NCBI GenBank assembly: GCA_030433355.1
Contig: JAUIMG010000002.1
Coordinates: forward strand, 186,001-250,000
Direction: 5' to 3'
Length of the DNA stretch: 64,000 nt
From: Bacteroidia bacterium
GTDB taxonomy: Bacteria; Bacteroidota; Bacteroidia; Flavobacteriales_E; Vicingaceae
The position numbers were made by a program, and so were the translations under genes. How positions within the stretch are numbered: position 1 is the first letter of the stretch; each line of letters opens with the position of its first letter. Shown here in pieces: positions 10,534 through 19,049 of this stretch. The notes beneath the pieces were generated by a model that was not told where the DNA came from, ran no database searches, and worked only from the letters and a program-made list of their open reading frames with translations.

Positions 10534-10548
10534 TTGCTTTGAAAGCAA
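10534..10548. promoter_or_regulatory. 7-1-7 perfect inverted repeat in the atpD promoter region
   Basis: TTGCTTTGAAAGCAA is a perfect seven-base inverted repeat around a single central base. It covers the -33 side of the atpD promoter and lies between the divergent atpD and ribF genes, the place and size expected of a dimeric repressor or activator site. It could be chance in AT-rich DNA. Confidence 0.3.
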
Positions 10549-10633
10549 TTTGTCATATTTTTATTTTCCTAATTTTGACTACCTAATTCAAGGCGTTTGC
10601 TCCGTATAAAAAAATCTAAGAGTTAAAGATAAA

Positions 10634-11557
10634 GTGAAGATATATCAGGGAGTAGAAGAGTTTACAAAATTAGAGAACGCCATAGTTACAACTGGAACTT
10701 TTGATGGTGTTCATATTGGGCACAGAAAAATACTTCAGAGGCTTAATGATTTAGCAAAGAAGGTCAATGGGGAGTCTGTTCTTTTGACCTTTTACCCACA
10801 TCCAAGAATGGTTCTTCAAGAGAGTACGGATTTAAAACTTTTAACTACAATCGAGGAGAAATCTAATTTGTTAGAAGAGATAGGTATTGACCATTTAATT
10901 ATTCAAGCATTTACAAAAGACTTTTCTAGGACTACCTCTCTTGAGTTTGTAAGAGATATTTTAGTGAATCAGATTGGCACCAAGAAACTTGTTATTGGAT
11001 ATGATCATCATTTTGGAAGAAATAGGGAAGGATCTTTTGAGCATTTGAAAGAATTTGGTCCTCTCTATGGATTCGAAGTTGAAGAAATACCTGCGCAGGA
11101 GATTGATGATGTAAATGTAAGTTCCACAAAAATTAGAAAAGCCTTGTCAGATGGGGAAATAGGTATTGCAACTAAATATTTGGGGCATTACTTCAAGCTT
11201 AGCGGAAAGGTTATTCAAGGAGATCAAATTGGAAGAGAATTGGGATTTCCTACAGCGAATATAGAAATAGAGAATACTTATAAGCTAATCCCTTCTCATG
11301 GCGTATATGCAGTTTACGTAAAATTGGATGGGAATACTTATCAAGGGATGTTAAACATTGGGGTTAGACCAACCATTAATGAATCAAATCAATTAAAAAT
11401 TGAAGTACATCTTTTTGATTTTAACCAAGATGTTTATGGTAAGGATATTGAATTACAGTTGGTTAAGAAAATTAGGAGTGAAAGAAAATTTTCTAATCGA
11501 GAAGAGCTTATCAAGGCGATGCAATCAGATAGAATTTTATGCCTAAATATCTTATAG
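10634..11557 (+). CDS. ribF: bifunctional riboflavin kinase / FAD synthetase
   Basis: Converts riboflavin to FMN and FMN to FAD. The 307-residue protein has an N-terminal nucleotidyltransferase domain (TTGTFDGVHIGHRKIL, later SSTKIRKAL) and a C-terminal riboflavin kinase domain (GRELGFPTANIEIE, HGVYAVYV, IGVRPTI). The ORF begins GTGAAGATATAT at 10634; a GTG start is therefore used unless it begins further in. No FMN riboswitch is seen upstream. The end overlaps the next gene by 19 bases. Confidence 0.95.
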   Translation: MKIYQGVEEFTKLENAIVTTGTFDGVHIGHRKILQRLNDLAKKVNGESVLLTFYPHPRMVLQESTDLKLLTTIEEKSNLLEEIGIDHLIIQAFTKDFSRTTSLEFVRDILVNQIGTKKLVIGYDHHFGRNREGSFEHLKEFGPLYGFEVEEIPAQEIDDVNVSSTKIRKALSDGEIGIATKYLGHYFKLSGKVIQGDQIGRELGFPTANIEIENTYKLIPSHGVYAVYVKLDGNTYQGMLNIGVRPTINESNQLKIEVHLFDFNQDVYGKDIELQLVKKIRSERKFSNREELIKAMQSDRILCLNIL

Positions 11558-12120
11558 TCGTTTTTTTATTTTACTCAATTGCTTCTTCTGCCCAAGAAAT
11601 CGGTGATATGGATTATGTATTTAAAGACATAGAAAAGGTAAAGCAATATCCAGAAGAAGTAATCAATTTAGATTTAAGTGGAAATAAACTAAAAGAAATA
11701 CCCCAAATATTGTTTGAATTAAATAACTTAAAAAATTTAGATTTAAGTAAAAATCAAATTTCACTTTTGCCCGCAGAAATAATGCATTGGGGGAAACTAG
11801 AAAGTCTAGACTTTTCTAAAAACAACATTTCAAATATTCCCCCTCAAATAGGTAATTTGATTCTAGTTGAAAGACTGGATCTATCTAAAAACAAGATTCG
11901 AAAATTACCTATGGAGATTGGGCGACTGAAATCTTTAGTCGATTTCCAAATCTGGAATAATCAGTTAACAGAAATACCTTCTGAAATTCAAAACCTAACC
12001 AAGCTTAAAGTGCTTAATTTAAGGGGAATGTCTATAAATGATGACAATGAATTGGAATTAAAAAAGTGGCTGCCAGAAACAGATATCTATTATTCTTATG
12101 GTTGCGATTGTAATCGTTAA
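11539..12120 (+). CDS. secreted leucine-rich-repeat protein
   Basis: 193 residues. A signal peptide (MPKYLIVVFLFYSIASSAQ) is followed by about five leucine-rich repeats of 23 residues with the pattern LxxLxLSxNxIxxLPxEI, for example LKNLDLSKNQISLLPAEI and VERLDLSKNKIRKLPMEIG. It is probably periplasmic or on the surface, and such repeats usually bind proteins. The partner is unknown. The start lies inside the ribF 3' end; the signal peptide directly at this ATG supports it. The stop shares TTAA with the convergent receptor gene. Confidence 0.85.
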   Translation: MPKYLIVVFLFYSIASSAQEIGDMDYVFKDIEKVKQYPEEVINLDLSGNKLKEIPQILFELNNLKNLDLSKNQISLLPAEIMHWGKLESLDFSKNNISNIPPQIGNLILVERLDLSKNKIRKLPMEIGRLKSLVDFQIWNNQLTEIPSEIQNLTKLKVLNLRGMSINDDNELELKKWLPETDIYYSYGCDCNR

Positions 12121-14546
12121 AATTTTAAGTTTAATCCTACAAGATAATTTCTAAAAGCCTGAGGATAATAGAAGTTTTCTACTATTTGTTGACCAACTAC
12201 ATAATTAAAAGTATATCCATTAGAAGCATAATTTTTGCTAAATACATTATTAATTAAAAGATTGAAACTTACATTTTTCATCCCTTTTATTGGTACTTTC
12301 CAAGCCATTCTTAAATCAGTTACTAAGTAATCTTCTATCATTCTACTTCTTGAAGAAGTGTTGTCGAGAAACTGTTCTCCAACATATCGTGGCATTATAG
12401 CCATCTCTAAATTTTGAAACGGACGGTAAATAATTTCCGCATTAGCAATTATCTCCGGAGAAAAAGATATATCTGTAGTTCCTCGATCAATTTTCCAAAT
12501 AAATACATCATTCAAGGTGTAATCATACACTTGCTCGGTAAAGGATAAAATTTTGTTTTGGCTAAATGTTGCAGTCAGGTTAATTTCTAGCTTTTTGGAA
12601 AAACGATAAGCCGACTGAAACTCAATTCCTCTTCTATAGCTCCTATCTACGTTTTGTCTAATTGGCGAACCAACATCATTTAATTGTCCAGTGTTAACTA
12701 ATTGATTATCATAATCCATGAGGAAGAAGTTAAGTGATGCAAAGTATTTCTCAGTCGTCTTTTCCATGCCTAACTCTACATTTCTTAACACTTCAAAAGT
12801 TGGAGCAAGCGTGCTTATTCCGTCTACAAAGTCTGCTCTGTTTGGCTCTCTATGGCCTATTCCTGCAAAGACATAGCTTCGTAAGCCTTCCGAAAATTGA
12901 TAGTTAAAGCCAAATTTTGGATTAAAAAATCTAAAGTTCTCAGCTATATCAATATTCCTTAGGTCATTGTCATCCCCTTCAGCACTATAATCAATTGCTC
13001 TTAATTGCAAGTCAACTAAAAAACTAGCTTTCTTGCTTAATTCATAGTTCGCTTTTAAGTAAACATTACCATCTACTTTATCCCCTTTGTTGAAGTAATA
13101 CGAATCATTTAAAAAACTATTAGATGCATATTGGGCCCATATTACTTCTCCAAAATGATCGCCAACATATCTATTTAAGCCTCCACCTAAAACTAAATTT
13201 AGCTTATTATTTACGTCATAAATATTTGAAAAGGTGAATCCATAAAAATCATTATCTAACCATCGTCTTCTTACCAAGTCTGTATTTGTAATGGTTTCGT
13301 TGCCAATTTGAACGTTGTCTAATTTATAATTAGATAAGGCATCACCTTCTCTAAACTCTTCAAAATATCCTTCACCAATAGTGTAATGAAATGCTAGATT
13401 AGAAGTTAGTTTTTCCGAAAATTGATGAGAGATATGTAATTGATAATGGTCTTGGGAGTAATTATCTACCTGGTTGTCATATAGGTAAAAGTTATATGTT
13501 CTACCTGAGTTAAGAAGATTTTCTCTGTCTCTATCATTCAAAAAATTTCGATCGGCATAGGCATTCATTTCTTCTACATTGCCTTTGAATCTCGATTCAG
13601 GAGTTCCATACCAAGATTGGTAAGTAACTTCATTCCCTCCAAAAATTATAGCCTTAACTATGGTCTTTTCTCCGTAATAAGCGCCCGATGCATAATAGGA
13701 ATTAAGGTTTGCTCTAGCTCTGTCTATATAACCATCTGACTGAATGTTAGATAACCTGCCTTCAAATGAAAAGTGATTGTTAATTAGGCCAGTGCCAAAC
13801 TGCACAGTGTGTTTTCTGCTATTGAAAGAACCAAATGAATTGTTTATTTCTCCGTAGGCTTTTTCATTTAGCGCATTTGTTTGAAGATTTACTGTTGCTC
13901 CAAATGCTCCTGCGCCATTTGTAGAGGTGCCAAGACCTCTTTGAATTTGAATATTTTCTAAATTAGAAGCAAAATCAGGCATATTTACCCAAAAAACACC
14001 ATGTGATTCTGCATCATTTAGAGGTATTCCATTTACAGTTACATTAATTCTACTTGCATCGCTTCCTCTAATTCTAAAGCCTGTATAACCAATACCTGTA
14101 CCGGCATCCGAAGTGCTAATTAAAGATGGAGTTCTCATTAATAAGTAAGGAATATCCTGCCCAAGATTTAGCTCTTCTATATCTTCTTTACTAACATTTG
14201 TTTTTGTGGCAGGTGCGTTTTCACTAACTCTAGTAGCTTCTATTAAAACTAGATCATTTTGATAAGCTTTAGGGCTTAGTTTAAAATCGATATTAGTTGA
14301 AAATTCAACTGTGTCGCTTTCATAGCCAATAAAGCTGCATATAATGGATGATTTTTTATTGCCAACTTCCAAAGTAAACTCCCCTTTGGTATTGGATGAA
14401 GCTGCGTAAAAGGTGTTTTGCAGAAATATATTGGCTCCTACTAATGGTTCATTAGTTTGAGCGTTAAGTACTTTTCCTTTAATGGTGTTTTGAGATACCA
14501 GCAGTTGGCTGGCTAATAGCATTGTGCTTAAGAATATTGCTTTCAT
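12117..14546 (-). CDS. TonB-dependent outer-membrane receptor, probable thiamine uptake
   Basis: 809 residues: signal peptide (about 1-18), a carboxypeptidase-regulatory-like domain (IKGKVLNAQTNEPLVGANIF, to about residue 100), a plug domain (residues about 115-225, with GIGYTGFRIRGSDASRINV) and a 22-strand-type beta-barrel ending in an aromatic-rich strand (NYLVGLNLKF). TonB-dependent receptors take up scarce substrates across the outer membrane. The gene is preceded by a clear TPP riboswitch and by PnuC- and NadR-like genes, so thiamine or a thiamine precursor or phosphate is the likely substrate, as in the described Bacteroidota OMR1 group. That substrate is inference from context. Confidence 0.93.
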   Translation of the reverse strand: MKAIFLSTMLLASQLLVSQNTIKGKVLNAQTNEPLVGANIFLQNTFYAASSNTKGEFTLEVGNKKSSIICSFIGYESDTVEFSTNIDFKLSPKAYQNDLVLIEATRVSENAPATKTNVSKEDIEELNLGQDIPYLLMRTPSLISTSDAGTGIGYTGFRIRGSDASRINVTVNGIPLNDAESHGVFWVNMPDFASNLENIQIQRGLGTSTNGAGAFGATVNLQTNALNEKAYGEINNSFGSFNSRKHTVQFGTGLINNHFSFEGRLSNIQSDGYIDRARANLNSYYASGAYYGEKTIVKAIIFGGNEVTYQSWYGTPESRFKGNVEEMNAYADRNFLNDRDRENLLNSGRTYNFYLYDNQVDNYSQDHYQLHISHQFSEKLTSNLAFHYTIGEGYFEEFREGDALSNYKLDNVQIGNETITNTDLVRRRWLDNDFYGFTFSNIYDVNNKLNLVLGGGLNRYVGDHFGEVIWAQYASNSFLNDSYYFNKGDKVDGNVYLKANYELSKKASFLVDLQLRAIDYSAEGDDNDLRNIDIAENFRFFNPKFGFNYQFSEGLRSYVFAGIGHREPNRADFVDGISTLAPTFEVLRNVELGMEKTTEKYFASLNFFLMDYDNQLVNTGQLNDVGSPIRQNVDRSYRRGIEFQSAYRFSKKLEINLTATFSQNKILSFTEQVYDYTLNDVFIWKIDRGTTDISFSPEIIANAEIIYRPFQNLEMAIMPRYVGEQFLDNTSSRSRMIEDYLVTDLRMAWKVPIKGMKNVSFNLLINNVFSKNYASNGYTFNYVVGQQIVENFYYPQAFRNYLVGLNLKF

Positions 14547-14564
14547 ATTTAAAAATTAAATATG
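14544..14564 (-). promoter_or_regulatory. hairpin holding the receptor start codon
   Basis: On the minus strand CATATTTAA, a three-base loop and TTAAATATG form a perfect 9-base inverted repeat whose last three bases are the receptor's ATG. A further element, GCCCCT (14576-14571 minus), can pair with the conserved AGGGGT of the TPP riboswitch (14694-14689). These fit a translation-controlling switch. No terminator hairpin with a T run is present in the leader. Confidence 0.4.
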
Positions 14565-14601
14565 AACTACAGGGGCAATAATTCAACGGTTAATAATAAG
14601 T

Positions 14602-14700
14602 TAATTCCTTTCCCTTCGACCGCATTATCGGCATCAGGTTCATTGGGTATAATCTCAGCCCGAATTTATCTTTAAAATAAAGTAGAGCACCCCTAGAGAC
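14602..14700 (-). promoter_or_regulatory. TPP riboswitch (THI element)
   Basis: The minus strand carries the ordered core of the thiamine pyrophosphate riboswitch: GGGGTGC (14693-14687), a variable P3a-type arm, CTGAGATTATACCC (14658-14645), GAACCTGATG (14641-14632) and GATAATGCGGTCGAAGGGAA (14629-14610). It lies 55 bases before the TonB-dependent receptor start and should reduce its expression when TPP is plentiful. Ends are approximate. Confidence 0.95.
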
Positions 14701-14704
14701 TTTT

Positions 14705-14712
14705 CAAAATTA
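14705..14712 (-). promoter_or_regulatory. -7 box of a promoter for the TPP riboswitch transcript
   Basis: TAATTTTG on the minus strand matches TAnnTTTG exactly and lies about 12 bases before the first conserved riboswitch bases. It includes the TAA stop of the upstream kinase gene (14710-14712). So the receptor probably has its own promoter, although read-through from the genes upstream is also possible. No clear -33 TTG is seen. Confidence 0.5.
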
Positions 14713-15231
14713 CAAATTCAAATACGACTGAATTGCTTCTTCGGCATTTTTTATTCTTATTTCTCCCTTCCCTTTTATAATAGCGTAGTTTCCTTCTTTT
14801 TTTAAAAAGTTCTCAAATGTTTCGAATATTTGAAGTCTGCTTGATAAGTCTGGGGATTCTCTTAAAGGATCGTTTACATAATCTAAATCAGGATATAATA
14901 GCAAGGTAAAATCATAATTCTTATTTGATTCATAAAGATTATACAAACTGCTTTCTACCTGCTTGTATTTAATTTTAGACCATACTACAATAGATAAAAT
15001 ATTGGTGTCGCAAAATAATAGTTGAGGATTTTTAGCTTTAGCGATTCTGCTTTCTGCTTCTATTTGACCCTCGGCTATAGGGATAAGTTCTTTTTGCGTG
15101 TAGCTCTCTTTGTATTGAAGATACTCTCTAGCAAACTCTGTGGTAAAAGCTGCTCTAAATTTTTTTGCTAAGGTTTTGGTTAAGAAACTTTTTCCAGAGC
15201 TTTCAGGCCCTACTACCGCAATTTTTTTCAT
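14710..15231 (-). CDS. NadR-like P-loop kinase, probable thiamine or nicotinamide riboside kinase
   Basis: 173 residues; a single P-loop kinase domain with Walker A GPESSGKSF at residues 8-16 and TEFAREYL, typical of the ribosylnicotinamide kinase part of NadR. The NadR DNA-binding and NMN-adenylyltransferase domains are absent. It overlaps the PnuC-like gene by four bases (ATGA). In Bacteroidota stand-alone domains like this accompany PnuC/PnuT transporters; here the TPP-riboswitch receptor directly downstream points to thiamine phosphorylation to trap the vitamin in the cell. Nicotinamide riboside kinase is the alternative. Confidence 0.75.
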   Translation of the reverse strand: MKKIAVVGPESSGKSFLTKTLAKKFRAAFTTEFAREYLQYKESYTQKELIPIAEGQIEAESRIAKAKNPQLLFCDTNILSIVVWSKIKYKQVESSLYNLYESNKNYDFTLLLYPDLDYVNDPLRESPDLSSRLQIFETFENFLKKEGNYAIIKGKGEIRIKNAEEAIQSYLNL

Positions 15232-15776
15232 CTGCTAATTTCTTTATTCCATGCTAGCCAACCTCTAATTGCAATAAGAGTATAAAGTAAAAATAGCCCT
15301 GAGGTTAAAAAAAGTTCTTTGTAAAAATACATGCCTGCAGCAACTGCGTCTACAACTATCCAAATAGCCCAATTTTCAATATATTTTTCTACTAACCAAA
15401 TCGTTCCAATAACAGAGAAAACTGTTGTAAAAGCATCAAAATAGGGCAAGTTAGCATCTGTGAAATTATTTGCAAAGAAACCTAATGTAAAACTTAGTGC
15501 TATACCTATAATAAGCGTCAGTTTTAGTTTCTTAGACTTAAGGTGCGTAGTAATATCTTTTTTGCTTTCTTTTCCCCAATTAATCCAACCTACTACAGAC
15601 ATTACTACATAAAATAAATTAATCCCTGAGTCGAAATATAATTTGCTTTGAAATGTAATGTATATATAAATGGCTGAACTGATAAAACCAAATAGAAAAC
15701 AGATTCTATTTTGTTTGGTAGCGAAGTAAACATAAATAAGTGCAGTAGAAACTGCGAATATTTCGCTTAAGTTCAT
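15228..15776 (-). CDS. PnuC-family vitamin transporter, probably PnuT (thiamine)
   Basis: 182-residue inner-membrane protein with about six to seven hydrophobic segments, and the family features MSVVGWINWG and the WAIWIVVDAV segment. PnuC-family members carry out facilitated diffusion of nicotinamide riboside, riboflavin or thiamine, with trapping by a kinase. The next gene is such a kinase, then a TPP-riboswitch receptor, so the thiamine type (PnuT) is favoured. It starts nine bases after the stop of the GGGP synthase gene. Confidence 0.8.
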   Translation of the reverse strand: MNLSEIFAVSTALIYVYFATKQNRICFLFGFISSAIYIYITFQSKLYFDSGINLFYVVMSVVGWINWGKESKKDITTHLKSKKLKLTLIIGIALSFTLGFFANNFTDANLPYFDAFTTVFSVIGTIWLVEKYIENWAIWIVVDAVAAGMYFYKELFLTSGLFLLYTLIAIRGWLAWNKEISR

Positions 15777-15785
15777 TGTTCTGGA

Positions 15786-16526
15786 TTAAGTCCAATAATG
15801 CTTTAAGGAGTCTAATTCATTGATAAAGGAGTTGCCTTTTTCAATAGCATCTCCAATTACGATAAAGTCTGCACCTGCTTGATACGCAGATTCAATTTTT
15901 TCTTTTGAATTAATTCCACCACCAACAATAATTGGCTGCGTGCAGCTGCTAGCCACTTTTGAGATCATATTTGCCGGAACAGGATTTTTTGCTCCACTGC
16001 CTGCATCTAGATAAATTAATCGCATTCCTAGATACTCGCCTGCAAGAGCAGTTGCTTCGGCTATTTCTGCTTTATTAGAAGGAATAGGGTTAGAGTTGCT
16101 CATGTATGAGGCAGTTGTTTGCCCTCCTGATTCAATTAGTAAATAAGCTGTGCTTATAATTTCCAAGGAAGTCATTTTTAAATAAGGTGCTGCAATAACT
16201 TGCTGCCCAATAAGCATTTCCGGATTTCTACTAGAAAGTAAAGAGAGAAATAAAATTCCATCAGCTTCATCTGAAATCTGCGAAGGGCTGCCCGGAAATA
16301 AGATTAAGGGAAGTTCTGTTTTCCTTTTTAATGCTTGTAGTGTTTGTTTTAAATCTCCAGAGGTTATTAAACTCCCACCTACTAAAAAAAAAGTTATTTC
16401 TAGATCTCTGGCAAGCTGACTTATTTTAATAAGCTGTTCTTCATTTGCCTTATCTGGGTCAATAAGAAAAGCAATGCCTTTTTTCCCTTGCTTTTTTAGC
16501 TTTAATATAGAGTCTAAAACAATCAT
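15786..16526 (-). CDS. geranylgeranylglyceryl phosphate synthase family protein
   Basis: 246 residues, a TIM barrel of the GGGPS/PcrB family. Motifs: HLIDPDK-like FLIDPDK near residue 20, VGGSL, ILFPGSPSQIS, IYLDAGSGAKNPV and IIVGGGINS followed by GADFIVIGDAIE. Family members join a polyprenyl diphosphate to sn-glycerol-1-phosphate to form an ether bond, the first step of archaeal-type lipids; Bacteroidota carry a group II enzyme whose final products are poorly known. It lies between a phosphopantetheinyl transferase gene (14 bases upstream) and the PnuC gene (9 bases downstream), in one operon. Confidence 0.9.
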   Translation of the reverse strand: MIVLDSILKLKKQGKKGIAFLIDPDKANEEQLIKISQLARDLEITFFLVGGSLITSGDLKQTLQALKRKTELPLILFPGSPSQISDEADGILFLSLLSSRNPEMLIGQQVIAAPYLKMTSLEIISTAYLLIESGGQTTASYMSNSNPIPSNKAEIAEATALAGEYLGMRLIYLDAGSGAKNPVPANMISKVASSCTQPIIVGGGINSKEKIESAYQAGADFIVIGDAIEKGNSFINELDSLKHYWT

Positions 16527-16540
16527 TTACAGCTGCAATA

Positions 16541-17179
16541 TTAATCATTCAAGGTATATGCTAAAACATAATCTTTTATAACTATTGCATTGACTTTGTA
16601 TGGTTTAGTTTGAGAATCATCTGTAAATAAAGCATTAATTAAAGTATTCTCTCCTTTGTTTTCAATGCCAATAATTTCAATGTTGTCTTTTAAATAAATG
16701 TCTTTTTTTCCATTCGCTTTAAAGATTGCTTCTTTAGTGCTCCAGGCTTTTGTAAGTTCTAATTCATTTAAATTTTTGAATTTATTTAATTCGGTTGAAG
16801 CAAGGAATTTGTGTTTTATAGAGTCAATGCCTGAGCTTATTTTTTGTAAATCAATTCCAATTTCATTTAATTTATTTATTCCGATGGCAATTCTATTCTT
16901 TGAGTGAGAGATACTTATAAAACTACTCGATTTTAAGAGTGTTGGTTTCCCATGCTCATCATAAATAATATCTTGCTTTTCAAAACCCAACTGAATCATT
17001 AAATGTCTAATGCTTAGCCATTCAAATCTTCTTTGTTCATTCTTAATCTTATCAAATCCATTTAAGGAGTAGCTGCTGTTTTTAATTTTTTCTAGAAGAG
17101 AATCATATTCGAAATATTCTAATAATTGATGCGCTATTAAATAGTTAGGATTAATTTGAATACTTTGGAAAGGAGTCAT
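16541..17179 (-). CDS. 4'-phosphopantetheinyl transferase superfamily protein
   Basis: 212 residues. Transfers the phosphopantetheine arm of coenzyme A to carrier proteins. Seen: SISHSKNRIAIGI, GIDLQKI (Mg-binding aspartate) and the WSTKEAIFKANGK motif. The length fits the Sfp/AcpT group. The carrier protein partner is not in the window. First gene of the run that continues into the GGGP synthase, transporter and kinase genes; divergent from ahcY with 72 bases between. Confidence 0.88.
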   Translation of the reverse strand: MTPFQSIQINPNYLIAHQLLEYFEYDSLLEKIKNSSYSLNGFDKIKNEQRRFEWLSIRHLMIQLGFEKQDIIYDEHGKPTLLKSSSFISISHSKNRIAIGINKLNEIGIDLQKISSGIDSIKHKFLASTELNKFKNLNELELTKAWSTKEAIFKANGKKDIYLKDNIEIIGIENKGENTLINALFTDDSQTKPYKVNAIVIKDYVLAYTLND

Positions 17180-17218
17180 TTATGGGCTTAATTACTAGAT
17201 GGTCAAAACAATATTTGG

Positions 17219-17226
17219 TAATTTTG
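17219..17226 (+). promoter_or_regulatory. -7 box of the ahcY promoter
   Basis: TAATTTTG matches TAnnTTTG exactly, 25 bases before the ahcY ATG. No strong -33 TTG at the expected spacing. Confidence 0.5.
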
Positions 17227-17251
17227 TGTTCCAAAAATAAAATTAAATAAA

Positions 17252-18568
17252 ATGAATACTACGTCTGTAGAATACTTACCGTACAAAGTTAAAGATATCT
17301 CTTTAGCAGAGTGGGGAAGAAGAGAAATTGAACTAGCAGAAGCAGAAATGCCTGGCTTAATGGCTTTAAGAGAAGAATATGGAGCTGAGCAACCATTAAA
17401 AGGTGCAAGAATTGCCGGTTGTTTGCATATGACCATTCAAACTGCTGTATTAATTGAAACTTTAATCGCATTAGGAGCTGAGGTTACTTGGTCTTCTTGT
17501 AATATTTTTTCAACGCAAGATCAGGCAGCTGCTGCAATTGCCGCAAAAGGAATAGCTGTATATGCTTGGAAAGGAATGACAGAAGAAGAGTTTGATTGGT
17601 GTATTGAGCAAACTTTATTCTTTGGAGAAGATAGAAAGCCACTTAATATGATCTTAGACGATGGTGGTGACTTAACCAATATGGTTTTTGACAGATTCCC
17701 TGAATTAGTAGATGCTATCAAAGGTTTATCCGAAGAAACTACAACTGGTGTTCACAGATTGTACGAGAGAGAAAAGAATGGAACTCTAGTAATGCCTGCT
17801 ATCAATGTAAATGATTCTGTTACAAAATCTAAGTTTGATAATAAATATGGATGCAAGGAATCCTTAGTTGATTCAATTAGAAGAGCAACAGATATAATGA
17901 TGGCTGGAAAAGTTGCGGTTGTTGCAGGTTATGGTGATGTTGGAAAAGGTTCTGCATTATCTTTAGCAGGTGCAGGCGCTAGAGTTATTGTAACTGAAGT
18001 AGATCCTATCTGTGCATTGCAAGCTGCTATGGATGGTTTCGAAGTGAAAAAAATGATAAATGCTGTGGAGGAAGTTGATATAGTTGTTACTGCAACAGGT
18101 AATAAAGATATCATCAACGGAACACATTTTAAGAAAATGAAAGACAAAGTTATCGTTTGTAATATTGGTCACTTCGATAATGAAATTGATGTAGCTTTCT
18201 TAGAAAAGAACTACGGTTCAACCAAAGTAGAAATAAAACCACAAGTGGATAAGTACACCATTGACGGGAAAGATATTATTCTTTTAGCTCAAGGTAGATT
18301 GGTTAATTTAGGTTGTGCTACAGGTCACCCTTCATTTGTTATGTCAAACTCATTTACTAATCAAACTTTAGCTCAAATTGAATTGTGGAACAATTCTGCT
18401 AATTATGAGAATAAAGTGTATACGCTTCCAAAGCACTTAGATGAGAAAGTTGCAAAACTTCATTTAGCTAAAATTGGTGTTGAATTAGAAGAATTGAGTA
18501 AAGATCAAGCGGAATATATAGGTGTTCAAGTAGAAGGTCCATATAAGCCAGAATATTATAGGTATTAA
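17252..18568 (+). CDS. ahcY: adenosylhomocysteinase (SAH hydrolase)
   Basis: Splits S-adenosylhomocysteine to adenosine and homocysteine, removing a methyltransferase inhibitor. The 438-residue protein has [24 protein letters not shown], the NAD-binding [20 protein letters not shown] and the C-terminal PYKPEYYRY, all typical. It is a single gene ended by a strong terminator and complements metK in the methyl cycle. Confidence 0.98.
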   Translation: MNTTSVEYLPYKVKDISLAEWGRREIELAEAEMPGLMALREEYGAEQPLKGARIAGCLHMTIQTAVLIETLIALGAEVTWSSCNIFSTQDQAAAAIAAKGIAVYAWKGMTEEEFDWCIEQTLFFGEDRKPLNMILDDGGDLTNMVFDRFPELVDAIKGLSEETTTGVHRLYEREKNGTLVMPAINVNDSVTKSKFDNKYGCKESLVDSIRRATDIMMAGKVAVVAGYGDVGKGSALSLAGAGARVIVTEVDPICALQAAMDGFEVKKMINAVEEVDIVVTATGNKDIINGTHFKKMKDKVIVCNIGHFDNEIDVAFLEKNYGSTKVEIKPQVDKYTIDGKDIILLAQGRLVNLGCATGHPSFVMSNSFTNQTLAQIELWNNSANYENKVYTLPKHLDEKVAKLHLAKIGVELEELSKDQAEYIGVQVEGPYKPEYYRY

Positions 18569-18586
18569 TTAGTAGATATTTAATAG

Positions 18587-18614
18587 AAACGGCTGCGTAT
18601 TTGCGTGGCCGTTT
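18587..18614. terminator. bidirectional terminator between ahcY and the Rieske-like gene
   Basis: An 11-base stem (AAACGGCTGCG with CGTGGCCGTTT, two G-T pairs) and a six-base loop, with T residues after it on the plus strand. It lies between convergent genes and touches the stop codon of the minus-strand gene. Confidence 0.8.
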
Positions 18615-19027
18615 TAGTTTGTTATAGTAATGCTTAATCCATCAAAGATGGTATTGTAACTTTTTAAAGGAACAGAAGCAGGCGGTTTTGAAACACTTCC
18701 ATTTTGTAATAAAAATGAAGAGCCGCAGCAATCATCTGAGGCGGTTATTCTATTTGGGTCAACGGAAACCAAAGCACAGGTGCTAGAAGGTTGGAAAGTA
18801 CAATGTCTATCGTAGGCTTTAAATTCATTTTGAGATATTCTAGCAATAATGATTCCCCTAGAGCCTCCAACTATATACTCCCAACCTCCAACGGTTGCTA
18901 GATTTTTAAATTCACCTAATTGAATAACAATGTTTACCTCCACATCAGGAATATTATTGTTCTCTTCATCTTGGCAAGATAAAATGAGAATAATTGAAAT
19001 TAGAAATGCTATTTTTAGCAATTGCAT
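18614..19027 (-). CDS. Rieske-like lipoprotein lacking the cluster ligands
   Basis: 137 residues with a lipoprotein signal (MQLLKIAFLISIILILSC, cysteine at 18). The second half follows the layout of a Rieske domain: AYDRHCTFQP, then a spacer, then DDCCGSSFLLQNGSV and a PASVPLKSY tail. The canonical ligands CxH and CxxH are not present (HC and CC instead), so it probably does not bind a [2Fe-2S] cluster. Such Rieske-fold lipoproteins occur in Bacteroidota; function unknown. Cysteines may form disulfides instead. Confidence 0.65.
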   Translation of the reverse strand: MQLLKIAFLISIILILSCQDEENNNIPDVEVNIVIQLGEFKNLATVGGWEYIVGGSRGIIIARISQNEFKAYDRHCTFQPSSTCALVSVDPNRITASDDCCGSSFLLQNGSVSKPPASVPLKSYNTIFDGLSITITN

Positions 19028-19049
19028 ATTTTAAAACTAAATAATAAAA

